Source of the DNA: Paenibacillus sp. FJAT-29882
GTDB lineage: Bacteria > Bacillota > Bacilli > Bacillales > DSM-1321
Assembly (NCBI RefSeq): GCF_001510645.1
Contig: NZ_LMVB01000001.1
Coordinates: forward strand, 887,854 to 951,853
Direction: 5' to 3'
DNA: 64,000 nucleotides
Shown: piece by piece, positions 55,932 to 63,471 of the stretch
How the letters are laid out: each line of letters starts with the position of its first letter
Position numbering within the stretch: position 1 is the first letter of the stretch
Program-made: the position numbers and the translations under genes
The notes under the pieces: model-generated
The model's input: the letters and a program-made list of their open reading frames with translations, nothing else
Told to the model about the DNA's origin: nothing
The model's database searches: none

Positions 55932-57037
55932 TGCACGAGGAAGAACTAGCTTGCATCGGTTGTGGAGTGAAAGTCCAAACCGAAGACCCGAAAGCTTTGG
56001 GGTACACGCCTAAGTCAGCGTTGGAAAAAGAAATGATCATTTGCCAACGCTGCTTTAAATTGAAACATTATAATGAAGTACAAGATGTTTCTCTGACAGA
56101 TGATGACTTCTTAAAGATCTTGAATCAAGTAGGTCAAACTGATTCATTAATTGTGAAGATCGTGGATATATTTGATTTTAATGGCAGTTGGTTGCCTGGG
56201 TTACATCGTTTTGTTGGCTCTAATGATGTCCTATTGATTGGCAATAAAGTAGACTTGTTACCGAAATCGGTAAAGCATAATCGATTGATTCACTGGATGA
56301 AGGAGTCTGCTAGAGAGCTTGGCTTAAATCCAGTTGATGTGTTATTGGTGAGTGCTGAGAAAGGTAATCAAATTCAAGAAGCAGCATCCGCGATCGAACA
56401 GTATCGGAACGGAAAAGATGTCTATGTTGTTGGGTGTACAAACGTTGGTAAATCAACATTCATCAATCGGCTGATCAAACAAGTGAGCGGAGAGGAAGAT
56501 GTGATTACAACATCTCATTTCCCAGGAACGACGCTTGATATTATTGAAATTCCGCTGGATGATGAAAAAGCATTGATTGATACACCAGGCATCATTAACC
56601 ATCATCAAATGGCTCATTATGTCGATAAACGTGATTTAAAATTCATCACACCGAAAAAAGAAATTAAGCCGAAGATTTATCAGCTTAATGAAGAACAAAC
56701 ATTATTCTTTGGCGGTTTGGCTCGATTGGATTATGTGTCAGGCGGTCGCCGTTCTTTCACATGCTATTTGTCCAATGAATTGAATATTCACCGTACAAAG
56801 CTTGAAAAAGCGGATGAATTATATAAAAATCATGCAGGCGAGCTTTTAACTCCTCCACGCAGAGAAGGTATGGCTGAAATTCCTGAACTGGTTGCTCATG
56901 AATTTTCGATTAAAGATGGGAAAATGGACATTGTCTTCTCAGGTCTTGGCTGGGTAACGGTGAATGAGCCAGGTGCAAGAGTTGTTGCTCATGTTCCAAA
57001 GGGTGTTAATGTGATTTTACGAAAATCTTTAATTTAA
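55913..57037 (+). CDS. yqeH: Ribosome biogenesis GTPase YqeH
   Basis: The 374-residue protein has an N-terminal zinc finger (CIGCG...CQRC) and a circularly permuted GTPase order: NKVD (G4) and SAEKG (G5) come before the P-loop GCTNVGKSTFI (G1) and DTPG (G3). A C-terminal domain binds RNA and protein. YqeH is needed for 30S subunit assembly. ATG 55913 is within yqeG; ATG 55931 would also serve. The overlap implies coupled translation. Confidence 0.95.
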   Translation: MGQSEVMHEEELACIGCGVKVQTEDPKALGYTPKSALEKEMIICQRCFKLKHYNEVQDVSLTDDDFLKILNQVGQTDSLIVKIVDIFDFNGSWLPGLHRFVGSNDVLLIGNKVDLLPKSVKHNRLIHWMKESARELGLNPVDVLLVSAEKGNQIQEAASAIEQYRNGKDVYVVGCTNVGKSTFINRLIKQVSGEEDVITTSHFPGTTLDIIEIPLDDEKALIDTPGIINHHQMAHYVDKRDLKFITPKKEIKPKIYQLNEEQTLFFGGLARLDYVSGGRRSFTCYLSNELNIHRTKLEKADELYKNHAGELLTPPRREGMAEIPELVAHEFSIKDGKMDIVFSGLGWVTVNEPGARVVAHVPKGVNVILRKSLI

Positions 57038-57098
57038 CAAGAACGAAGCAAAGAATCATTTTAGTTAGATAGACTAGAGAGGTTTTAGGGGGAAAAGG

Positions 57099-57932
57099 AT
57101 GAAAAAAATCTACGGAGTTATAGGGGACCCGATTGCGCATTCGATATCACCAGCGATTCAAAACGATGCTTTTACTCATCAAGAGCTAGATTGTATCTAT
57201 CATCCATTCCATATAACGCCAGAAAATTTGAGTGATGCGGTAAAAGGAATGAAAGCGATTGGTATTGCCGGCTTTAATATCACCATTCCACATAAAACGA
57301 CCATCATTCCCTATCTTGACGAGATAGATGAGCTTGCTGCTACAATTGGTGCAGTTAACACTGTTTCTTATCAGGATGGCAAGTATATCGGGTATAATAC
57401 AGATGCAATGGGTTTTTATAAGGCGCTATCTGATCAAATCTCAAATCTAACAGAGAAGAAAATCTTAGTAATTGGAGCTGGTGGCGCAGCGCGAGCCATC
57501 TATTTTACGCTGCTTTCGCACGGTGCTATCTCCGTTGATATAACGAATCGGACGTTAGAAAAGGCGGAAGCGCTAATAGCGGATTGTCCATTTGAAAAAC
57601 AATCAACTGCTCTAACGCTCTTACAGGCAGAAGAGCAGTTAGCAGAGTATGATGTGATTATTCAAACGACCTCTGCTGGAATGAGTCCCCATCTGGATGA
57701 AATGCCATTTAGCATTCGAAATTTATCAGAGGGTTCATTTGTGAGTGATATTATCTATAACCCACTGGAAACAAAGCTATTAAAAGAAGCAAAGCAAAAA
57801 GGTGCCGACGTTCAAAACGGATTGGACATGTTGGTCTACCAGGCTGCCTTAGCTTTCCAAATCTGGACAGGGATTACTCCGGATACAACTAGAATGAAAA
57901 ACATCATGCGAACGACATTAGGAGGAAAATAA
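57099..57932 (+). CDS. aroE: Shikimate dehydrogenase
   Basis: The 277-residue NADP enzyme reduces 3-dehydroshikimate in the chorismate pathway. It has YGVIGDPIAHSISPAIQND, the substrate Lys in FNITIPHKTTIIPYLD, AVNTVSYQDGKYIGYNTDAMGF, the nucleotide loop VIGAGGAARAIYF and the NR motif TNRTLEKAEAL. AGGGGGAAAAGG precedes the ATG. It has the same neighbours as in B. subtilis and abuts yhbY. Confidence 0.96.
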   Translation: MKKIYGVIGDPIAHSISPAIQNDAFTHQELDCIYHPFHITPENLSDAVKGMKAIGIAGFNITIPHKTTIIPYLDEIDELAATIGAVNTVSYQDGKYIGYNTDAMGFYKALSDQISNLTEKKILVIGAGGAARAIYFTLLSHGAISVDITNRTLEKAEALIADCPFEKQSTALTLLQAEEQLAEYDVIIQTTSAGMSPHLDEMPFSIRNLSEGSFVSDIIYNPLETKLLKEAKQKGADVQNGLDMLVYQAALAFQIWTGITPDTTRMKNIMRTTLGGK

Positions 57933-58223
57933 ATGCTTACAGGTAAACAAAAACGATTTTTACGTGCAAAGGCACATCATCTTAATCCAATTTTTCAAGT
58001 TGGGAAAGGTGGCGTCAATGACAATCTGATTAAACAGATCGGTGAAGCATTAGAAGTACGGGAATTAATCAAAGTGAGTGTGCTGCAAAACTGTGATGAA
58101 GACCGAGATGACGTAGGTATGGCGCTATCAAAGGGAGCACGTGCTGAGCTTGTACAAATCATTGGCAATACGATTGTGTTGTATAAAGAATCTAGAGAAA
58201 ATAAACAAATCAAGCTGCCTTGA
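57933..58223 (+). CDS. yhbY: CRM-domain RNA-binding protein YhbY (YqeI)
   Basis: The 96-residue protein is a single CRM domain: LTGKQKRFLRAKAHHLNPIFQVGKGGVNDN with the GxxG-like loop, then ALEVRELIKVSVLQNC. E. coli YhbY binds pre-50S particles and this protein is presumed to help ribosome assembly. Its start follows the aroE stop directly, and its end overlaps the region of the nadD start. Confidence 0.93.
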   Translation: MLTGKQKRFLRAKAHHLNPIFQVGKGGVNDNLIKQIGEALEVRELIKVSVLQNCDEDRDDVGMALSKGARAELVQIIGNTIVLYKESRENKQIKLP

Positions 58224-58225
58224 GT

Positions 58226-58795
58226 ATGAAAAAGGTCGGAATCCTTGGTGGTACATTTAACCCGCCACATATTGCCCACCTGATTATTGCGAATGAAGTG
58301 CTGGATGCATTAAAACTGGATGAAATCAGATTTATGCCCAATTACACGCCGCCGCATAAAATAAAAACAGACGATGTCTCAGATGATGATCGTGTTGCGA
58401 TGCTTAAGCTTGCGATCGACTCTCACTCGTCATTTTTACTAGAAACGATCGAGTTAGAACGAAAAGGTACGTCTTATACGTTTGATACGATACAAGTCCT
58501 CCTTGACCGTGAGCCGAATACAGAATTTTACTTTATCATTGGTGCAGATATGATTGAATATTTACCAAACTGGCATCGAATTGATGAGTTGGTTGAGCTT
58601 GTTACCTTTGTTGGCGTCAAGCGGCCGGGGTATGAGGTTTCTACAAATTATCCTGTGGAGATGGTAGATATTCCTGAAATGCTGATTTCATCCTCTTTAA
58701 TCAGGGAACGGGTCAAGCAAAGGAAAACCATTCGTTATTTAGTTCCTGATCAAGTTTGGGAATATATGAAAGGAAATGGATCGTATGAAACGTGA
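58226..58795 (+). CDS. nadD: Nicotinate-nucleotide adenylyltransferase
   Basis: The 189-residue enzyme transfers AMP from ATP to nicotinate mononucleotide for NAD synthesis. It has the nucleotidyltransferase motif GILGGTFNPPHIAHLIIA, FMPNYTPPHK, FIIGADMIEYLPNWHRIDEL and the late ISSSLIRER. ATG 58226 matches the family start; it has only a weak ribosome-binding site, so translation probably depends on coupling to yhbY, whose stop is 2 bases upstream. Confidence 0.95.
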   Translation: MKKVGILGGTFNPPHIAHLIIANEVLDALKLDEIRFMPNYTPPHKIKTDDVSDDDRVAMLKLAIDSHSSFLLETIELERKGTSYTFDTIQVLLDREPNTEFYFIIGADMIEYLPNWHRIDELVELVTFVGVKRPGYEVSTNYPVEMVDIPEMLISSSLIRERVKQRKTIRYLVPDQVWEYMKGNGSYET

Positions 58796-59348
58796 GGAAG
58801 CGCTGGAAATCGTAAAAAAACAGCTGACAGAACGAAGATACGTGCATACAATTGGTGTGATGGAAACGGCGATTAAACTTGCTAGACAGTATGGAGCAGA
58901 TGAGGAAAAAGCGGAGCTTGCTGCGATCTTCCATGATTATGCGAAATTCCGTCCGATTGAAGAAATGAAGGAGATTGTAATCTCTGAGAATATGGCTTCT
59001 GAGTTACTTGAATATGGCGACGAGCTGCTTCATGCCCCAGTTGGTGCGTACCTAGTGCAAAAAGAAGTGGGCATTACCGATCGGGAAGTGTTAGCTGCTA
59101 TTTCCCACCATACATCTGGTAGAGTGAACATGACGCTACTTGACAAGATTGTCTATTTAGCGGATTATATTGAACCGGGACGTTCTTTTCCTGGTGTAGC
59201 AGAAGTACGGCAGTTGGCGAAAGAAAGTTTGGATACGGCGTTATTACAATCTGTTTCCAATACGCTTGCATTTTTGGTGAAAAATAACCAAGCGGTGTAC
59301 CCGGATACGTTTCATTTTTATAATGCTTTAATTTTACAACATAAGTGA
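58785..59348 (+). CDS. yqeK: YqeK, HD-domain Ap4A hydrolase
   Basis: ATG 58785 (AAAGGAA upstream) gives 187 residues starting MKREEALEIVKKQLTERRYV. The HD phosphohydrolase metal set is visible: H in YVHTIGVMETA, HD in IFHDYAKF, H in LLHAPVGAYL and SHHTSG, and D in YLADYIEPG. Members hydrolyse diadenosine tetraphosphate into two ADP. It overlaps nadD by 11 bases. A shortened family C repeat separates it from rsfS. Confidence 0.93.
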   Translation: MKREEALEIVKKQLTERRYVHTIGVMETAIKLARQYGADEEKAELAAIFHDYAKFRPIEEMKEIVISENMASELLEYGDELLHAPVGAYLVQKEVGITDREVLAAISHHTSGRVNMTLLDKIVYLADYIEPGRSFPGVAEVRQLAKESLDTALLQSVSNTLAFLVKNNQAVYPDTFHFYNALILQHK

Positions 59349-59413
59349 GGGTTCAAAAGGACATTGAGGAGCAATGCCGCAATTCGCAAGCTTTTTCGGA
59401 CCTTTGAACAACT
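59349..59413. repeat. Family C internally deleted copy (C4)
   Basis: GTTCAAAAGGAC...GGACCTTTGAAC encloses a short core with AATTCGCAAGCTTTTT, which is shared with C3. Only about 60 bp remain. It sits inside the yqeK-rsfS transcript, starting one base after the yqeK stop. Confidence 0.65.
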
Positions 59414-59431
59414 CAATAAGGAGAAGATTTG

Positions 59432-59788
59432 ATGACTGAAAGAGAGCTATTAATAACGGCAGCAACGGCTGCTGATGATAAACGTGCAGAAGACATTCTT
59501 GCATTAAATATGAAAGGAATTTCTTTGATTGCAGATTATTTTCTAATTTGCCATGGTAATTCTGATAAGCAGGTCCAAGCGATTGCTCGTGAAATGAAAC
59601 AAAAAGCAGAAGAAAATGGCGTTGAAGTAAGACGCATGGAAGGCTTTGATGAGGCAAAATGGATCCTTGTTGATTTGGGGGATGTGGTTGCTCATGTATT
59701 CCATCGTGATGAAAGAGGGTACTACAATCTTGAACGTCTATGGGGAGATGCTCCAATCGAGAACTTGCAAAGCGAATTAAGCCAATGA
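59432..59788 (+). CDS. rsfS: Ribosomal silencing factor RsfS
   Basis: The 118-residue protein has the RsfS core: DDKRAEDILALNMKGISLIADYFLICHGNSDKQVQAIA, then MEGFDEAKWILVDLGDVVAHVFHRDERGYYNLERLWGDA. It binds L14 on the 50S subunit and hinders joining with 30S under starvation. ATG 59432 is preceded by AAGGAG. Its stop overlaps the yqeM start by four bases (ATGA). Confidence 0.95.
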   Translation: MTERELLITAATAADDKRAEDILALNMKGISLIADYFLICHGNSDKQVQAIAREMKQKAEENGVEVRRMEGFDEAKWILVDLGDVVAHVFHRDERGYYNLERLWGDAPIENLQSELSQ

Positions 59789-60531
59789 GTTATGAACGCT
59801 TCGCCTATGTGTATGATGAACTGATGAAGGATGCTCCTTATGAGAAATGGCTTGAGCTCCTTCTATCAAAAATGACCCAGTACGAGGCAAGTGGCCAAAA
59901 CGTGCTTGATCTTGCATGTGGTACGGGTGAGTTTACAGTAGAACTGGCAAAGCTAGGCTTTCATGTTTCCGGCGTGGATTTATCAGAGGAAATGCTGGCA
60001 ATTGCAAATGAGAAAGCAACTTTATTAGGACTCTCCATTCCGTTTTATCAACAAAATATGGCACAGCTTTTCGGGCTTGGCGTTTATGATTGTGTAACCC
60101 TTTTTTGCGACTCTTTAAATTATCTTCGCGAGGAAGCAGATGTTGCGGAAACATTTCGCTCTGTTCATGCTCATCTGAAACAGGATGGCTTGTTTTTATT
60201 TGATATCCATTCCATCTATAAAATGGAGCATGTGTTTCAAAACCAAACGTTTGCGATAAGTGATGAAGAGGTTTCATATATTTGGGAATGTTATGCAGGA
60301 GAAGAGCCCTATAGTGTGGAACACGATTTAAGTTTCTTTGTCCGTGATCCCGAAAATGGCTTGTATGATCGCTTTGATGAATACCATTATCAACGCACAT
60401 ACCCTATTTCTTTTTATCAGGAAAAGCTTGTAGAGTGCGGTTTTGAAGTGCTTGAGTTGTTATCAGACTTAGAGGATGAACCGATTCACGATCAAACCGA
60501 GCGGATTTTATTTGTAGCAAAGAAGAAATAA
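59785..60531 (+). CDS. yqeM: SAM-dependent methyltransferase YqeM
   Basis: ATG 59785 overlaps the rsfS stop (ATGA). The 248-residue protein has MSYERFAYVYDELMKDAPYEKW, the SAM motif VLDLACGTGEFTVELAKLGFHVSGVDLSEEML, CDSLNYL and LFDIHSIYKM. YqeM is a class I methyltransferase of unknown substrate, constantly found next to rsfS in Bacilli. A family A repeat begins about 5 bases after its stop. Confidence 0.9.
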   Translation: MSYERFAYVYDELMKDAPYEKWLELLLSKMTQYEASGQNVLDLACGTGEFTVELAKLGFHVSGVDLSEEMLAIANEKATLLGLSIPFYQQNMAQLFGLGVYDCVTLFCDSLNYLREEADVAETFRSVHAHLKQDGLFLFDIHSIYKMEHVFQNQTFAISDEEVSYIWECYAGEEPYSVEHDLSFFVRDPENGLYDRFDEYHYQRTYPISFYQEKLVECGFEVLELLSDLEDEPIHDQTERILFVAKKK

Positions 60532-60536
60532 GTAAT

Positions 60537-60615
60537 GAAAAGGGTCTGACCTCACACTCAATAATCGTTTCCGTCGTATAAACGATTATAGTAGATGTGG
60601 GGACAGACCTTTCTT
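60537..60615. repeat. Family A palindromic repeat, copy A9
   Basis: GAAAAGGGTCTGACCTCACACT...GATGTGGGGACAGACCTTTCTTTT, with an inner AATCGTTT...AAACGATT helix. It probably ends the yqeG-yqeM transcript. Confidence 0.85.
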
Positions 60616-60623
60616 TTCTGTGG

Positions 60624-60720
60624 CAAAGGGGTGGGGCTTCGCAAAATCAGCTCCGCACCGCCACCATCATAAGTTGATGCAATTGGAGAACCTGAACCTT
60701 TTTCATCGTTGGGTTGCGTG
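60624..60720 (+). repeat. Family B fragment (B3)
   Basis: AAAGGGGTGGGGCTTCGCAAA, TCAGCTCCGCACCGCCACCAT and GAACCTTTTTCAT match the first and middle parts of B1/B2, with the rest deleted. It directly follows repeat A9. Confidence 0.6.
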
Positions 60721-60790
60721 TAGACGCTCATGGATGTTTTTTATAAAAAAATTAAAAAAAGAAAAGGGCTTCTGCATTCAATGACGAATA

Positions 60791-61618
60791 TTAATAACGA
60801 GTCCTAAATTGTTTTTCCACGTCTTCGATATCTTCTGTAAACTTCTCGTTTGTCGCTATAAAAAGATGCTCGAACATTTCCCCTGTTTCTGCTTCAAGGA
60901 TTTTCATTCCTTCACCAGTAATTCCGCCTTTTACCATTACTTTCTCTTGTAGTGTTGGTAAAGTGTAGATGCCTTTCTTAAGTAAGTCCCCTAAGCCGAT
61001 TACCATATTTTCTGTTAAGATCCTTGCCGTTTCTTCGTCTATTTTTGTTGTTTGAACAGCCCCGTCGATAAATTTTCTTGCTAAATACGTGAAAAATGCC
61101 GGTCCACAGCTCACAATATCAGAAGCAGCCCGTGTTATTTCATTTTCAATGATCACCGCCTCGGACATACTATTTGCTAATGCGGTAATCGTTTCTTTCC
61201 AAACGCTTTGACATTGGCTTCCAAAGCTGAGTAAAGATACACCAGAAAGAGCGCGATTGGTAATGCTTGGGATGAAGCGGGCGCAAGAACAATCCAATTG
61301 AGATTCAAGTTGGTCGACTGAGATTGGACTTGTAATCGAGATCACACATTTGTCTTGATTTATATAAGGTTTGATGGTTTGAAGTACCGGCAAAACCTCC
61401 AAAGGCTTCACACAGACAAAGAGGGCATCAGCATGCTTTGCAACATCAGCCGCGGTATTTACCACGGTTACGCCTTTATATTGATACTGGATAGCGAGTG
61501 CTTTTTTTAGAGTGCGGTTCGTGATGATGAGATCTTCTTCTGTGATTGCTTTTGCTTCCAGCCATGATTCAAGTAAAACAGTCCCCATATTTCCTGTTCC
61601 GATTACACCAATTTTCAA
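60791..61618 (-). CDS. comER: ComER, pyrroline-5-carboxylate reductase-like protein
   Basis: The 275-residue protein has the P5CR nucleotide fold MKIGVIGTGNMGTVLLESWL, then VCVKPLEVLPVLQTIKPYI, SITSPISVDQLESQL and the C-terminal dimer region with CGPAFFTYLARKFIDGAV. It lies on the minus strand, divergent from comEA, as in B. subtilis. Despite the name it is not needed for competence there; it has been linked to sporulation and biofilm formation. A regular proline-biosynthesis role is also possible. Confidence 0.92.
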   Translation of the reverse strand: MKIGVIGTGNMGTVLLESWLEAKAITEEDLIITNRTLKKALAIQYQYKGVTVVNTAADVAKHADALFVCVKPLEVLPVLQTIKPYINQDKCVISITSPISVDQLESQLDCSCARFIPSITNRALSGVSLLSFGSQCQSVWKETITALANSMSEAVIIENEITRAASDIVSCGPAFFTYLARKFIDGAVQTTKIDEETARILTENMVIGLGDLLKKGIYTLPTLQEKVMVKGGITGEGMKILEAETGEMFEHLFIATNEKFTEDIEDVEKQFRTRY

Positions 61619-61710
61619 AATTTGCCACCTCCTACTAAACGGAACTACTCCTAAACTCTATGATGCCAATTGCTTGGTTATGACGAAAATTAAAATGAAG
61701 GGTGATTTCA

Positions 61711-62319
61711 ATGGACGTTCAAGGAAAAAAGAAAATAATCATCGGTATAGTAGCAGGAATTGCTTTATTACTCGGTTTTGCTTATTTTCAAACTTCAAAG
61801 CCGGAACCTAAGGAAACGGCAGCTATTTTTCCTGATGGGGGCGGTATGTTTGATGAACCGTTAGAGCAGGAGGAAGAGGTTATCATTAAAGTAGATGTGA
61901 AAGGAGCGGTTAACCGTCCTGGCGTCTATATCGCAGATAGCGGTGATCGAGTGATTGACCTTATTGCAGATGCTGGAGACTTCACAAGTGAAGCGAATAA
62001 AGATCAAGTGAATTTAGCGCAAGTTGTAGAAGATCAAATGGTCATCCTTGTACCGGAGATTGGTGATGAGGGTGTAGGTGGGGTAACAACAGGTCCGGAG
62101 ACATCCTTGGGAGGTTCGTCTGACGGAAAAATAAATTTGAATACGGCGACACAAGCAGAGTTGGAAACATTAACGGGCGTTGGCCCATCAAAGGCACTGA
62201 GCATCATCGACTATCGGGAAAAAACCGGGAAGTTTCAAAGTGTGGAAGATTTGAAAAAGATATCGGGAATCGGCGATAAAACGTTTGAAAAATTAAAGGA
62301 TTCGATAAAGGTAAAATAA
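61711..62319 (+). CDS. comEA: Competence protein ComEA, DNA receptor
   Basis: ATG 61711 gives 202 residues. One membrane helix (KIIIGIVAGIALLLGFAYF), an SLBB-like domain (VDVKGAVNRPGVYIADSGDRVIDLIADAGDF, residues about 60-110), a flexible Gly/Ser linker and a double helix-hairpin-helix DNA-binding domain (INLNTATQAELETLTGVGPSKALSIIDYREK and VEDLKKISGIGDKTFEKL). It is the outside receptor for transforming DNA. I see no clear ComK box upstream. Parts of several repeats lie between it and comEB. Confidence 0.95.
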   Translation: MDVQGKKKIIIGIVAGIALLLGFAYFQTSKPEPKETAAIFPDGGGMFDEPLEQEEEVIIKVDVKGAVNRPGVYIADSGDRVIDLIADAGDFTSEANKDQVNLAQVVEDQMVILVPEIGDEGVGGVTTGPETSLGGSSDGKINLNTATQAELETLTGVGPSKALSIIDYREKTGKFQSVEDLKKISGIGDKTFEKLKDSIKVK

Positions 62320-62371
62320 TCAGCTATTCAAATGGGGGAAGAGAAGGTAAAATGTAGACAATGTCGGAATA

Positions 62372-62392
62372 GGTTGTTCAAAAAAAGTTCTG
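62372..62392. repeat. Family C terminal fragment (C5)
   Basis: GGTTGTTCAAAAAAAGTTCTGG resembles one end of family C (TGTTCAAAAAGTCCGG). It lies next to repeat A10. Confidence 0.4.
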
Positions 62393-62423
62393 GTTTTCTG
62401 ATCTACACGTGTTGCTGGTTACG

Positions 62424-62495
62424 GAAAGGGGTCTGTCCGGTCAGACCCCGCAACGACTCTATACTGTGTATAGAGTACGAGGTCAGACCCTTTGG
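62424..62495. repeat. Family A palindromic repeat, copy A10
   Basis: GGAAAGGGGTCTGTCCGGTCAGACCCCGCAACGAC...GAGGTCAGACCCTTTGGGG: one arm is duplicated, giving GGTCTG-TCCG-GTCAGACC as a separate small hairpin. The spacer includes CTCTATACTGTGTATAGAG, a perfect stem. Confidence 0.85.
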
Positions 62496-62538
62496 GGATA
62501 TCTTCTTCTCGGCTACTAAAAGTGAAAAAGGGGAATGT

Positions 62539-63117
62539 ATGTTGAATCGAATTAGTTGGAATCAATATTTTATGGCGCAAAGTCATTTATTAGCATTAAG
62601 AAGTACATGTACAAGATTAGCGGTTGGCGCAACGATTGTCCGTGATAAACGAATCATTGCCGGTGGATATAATGGTTCAATCGCTGGTGGCACGCATTGC
62701 ATCGATGATGGCTGCTATGTGATTGATAATCATTGTGTCAGGACGATTCATGCGGAGATGAATGCGGTTTTACAATGTGCCAAGTTCGGTGTACCGACTG
62801 AAGGCTCTGAAATTTATGTCACACACTTTCCTTGCTTGCAATGCTGTAAATCATTAATACAAGCGGGAATCAAGGCGGTTTATTATGCAAAAAATTATAA
62901 AAACCATCCTTACGCTATAGAGCTTTTCGAGCAAGCGGGTGTTACAGTTGAACAGGTTTTAACAGAGGAAATCATTGACCTAAAAGGTAAGGAAAAACAA
63001 AATCTTGTTGCTGATTTATTAACCGCACTGTCAGAAGCTGGCGGTTCGATTGAACGAGTGAATGAACTTCAGAAACAGGCAGAACGACTATTTTTATCCC
63101 GCATCAACGGGCAGTAA
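62539..63117 (+). CDS. comEB: dCMP deaminase family protein ComEB
   Basis: ATG 62539 with AAAAGGGGAATG upstream gives 192 residues. The zinc deaminase motif is complete: HAEMNAVLQCAKFG with the catalytic Glu, and PCLQCCKSLIQAG with the two Cys ligands. It begins MLNRISWNQYFMAQSHLLALRSTC, as in dCMP deaminases. In B. subtilis ComEB has been reported to help place ComGA at the cell pole. It is separated from comEC by 354 bp, whereas they overlap in B. subtilis. Confidence 0.95.
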   Translation: MLNRISWNQYFMAQSHLLALRSTCTRLAVGATIVRDKRIIAGGYNGSIAGGTHCIDDGCYVIDNHCVRTIHAEMNAVLQCAKFGVPTEGSEIYVTHFPCLQCCKSLIQAGIKAVYYAKNYKNHPYAIELFEQAGVTVEQVLTEEIIDLKGKEKQNLVADLLTALSEAGGSIERVNELQKQAERLFLSRINGQ

Positions 63118-63120
63118 TAC

Positions 63121-63345
63121 CCCCATCTCAAGGCTTCGAGGAATCGAAGAAGCGTAGGTGGAGAATAAAAGCCCGATTGGTGAGATACAGTGAAACTTAC
63201 CGATGCGTGAGCAGAGGTTTAGTTGAACCAATCGGGTTCGTAGAGTCGATTTATCGAAGCGGAGCGGAGATAGTAGCGACTCTAGAACGGGACTAACAAT
63301 CAGCAGGGGATGAAGAACCCCCCCACTGATTGAAGTTTCACTTTA
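63121..63345 (+). ncRNA. Orphan omega-RNA / HEARO-like structured element
   Basis: About 225 bp form at least four hairpins: CTTCGAGGAATCGAAG (63136-63151); CCCGATTGGT...AACCAATCGGG (63172-63238) holding GTGAAACTTACCGATGCGTG; TAGAGTCG...CGACTCTA (63241-63283); AATCAG-CAGGGG-ATGAAGAA-CCCCCC-CACTGATT (63297-63331). The end GAAGTTTCAC follows. The GAAGAACCCCC hairpin and GAAGTTTCAC close resemble right ends/omega-RNAs of IS200/IS605-related TnpB or IscB (HEARO) elements. No nuclease or transposase gene accompanies it. It was inserted between comEB and comEC. Confidence 0.6.
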
Positions 63346-63385
63346 TTAAAAAAAGATGGAGAGTGACTAAAAATTAAAAAGGGGA

Positions 63386-63442
63386 AAACGACAACTTTGA
63401 TTACATGATTCGGATCACTTTGGACGAGATACCCCTTTTTAG
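63386..63442. terminator. Possible hairpin before comEC
   Basis: AAAAAGGGG...CCCCTTTTT pair across a loop of about 40 bases, with T-rich sequence after. It could end readthrough RNA from the inserted element. Confidence 0.4.
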
Positions 63443-63471
63443 TCTTCTTCTTTTAAGTTGAAGGAGGCCTT

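Noticed and set aside
62332-62538. 69-residue cysteine-rich extension of comEB
   Set aside because: It reads through repeat A10; ATG 62539 has a good ribosome-binding site and the usual dCMP deaminase start.
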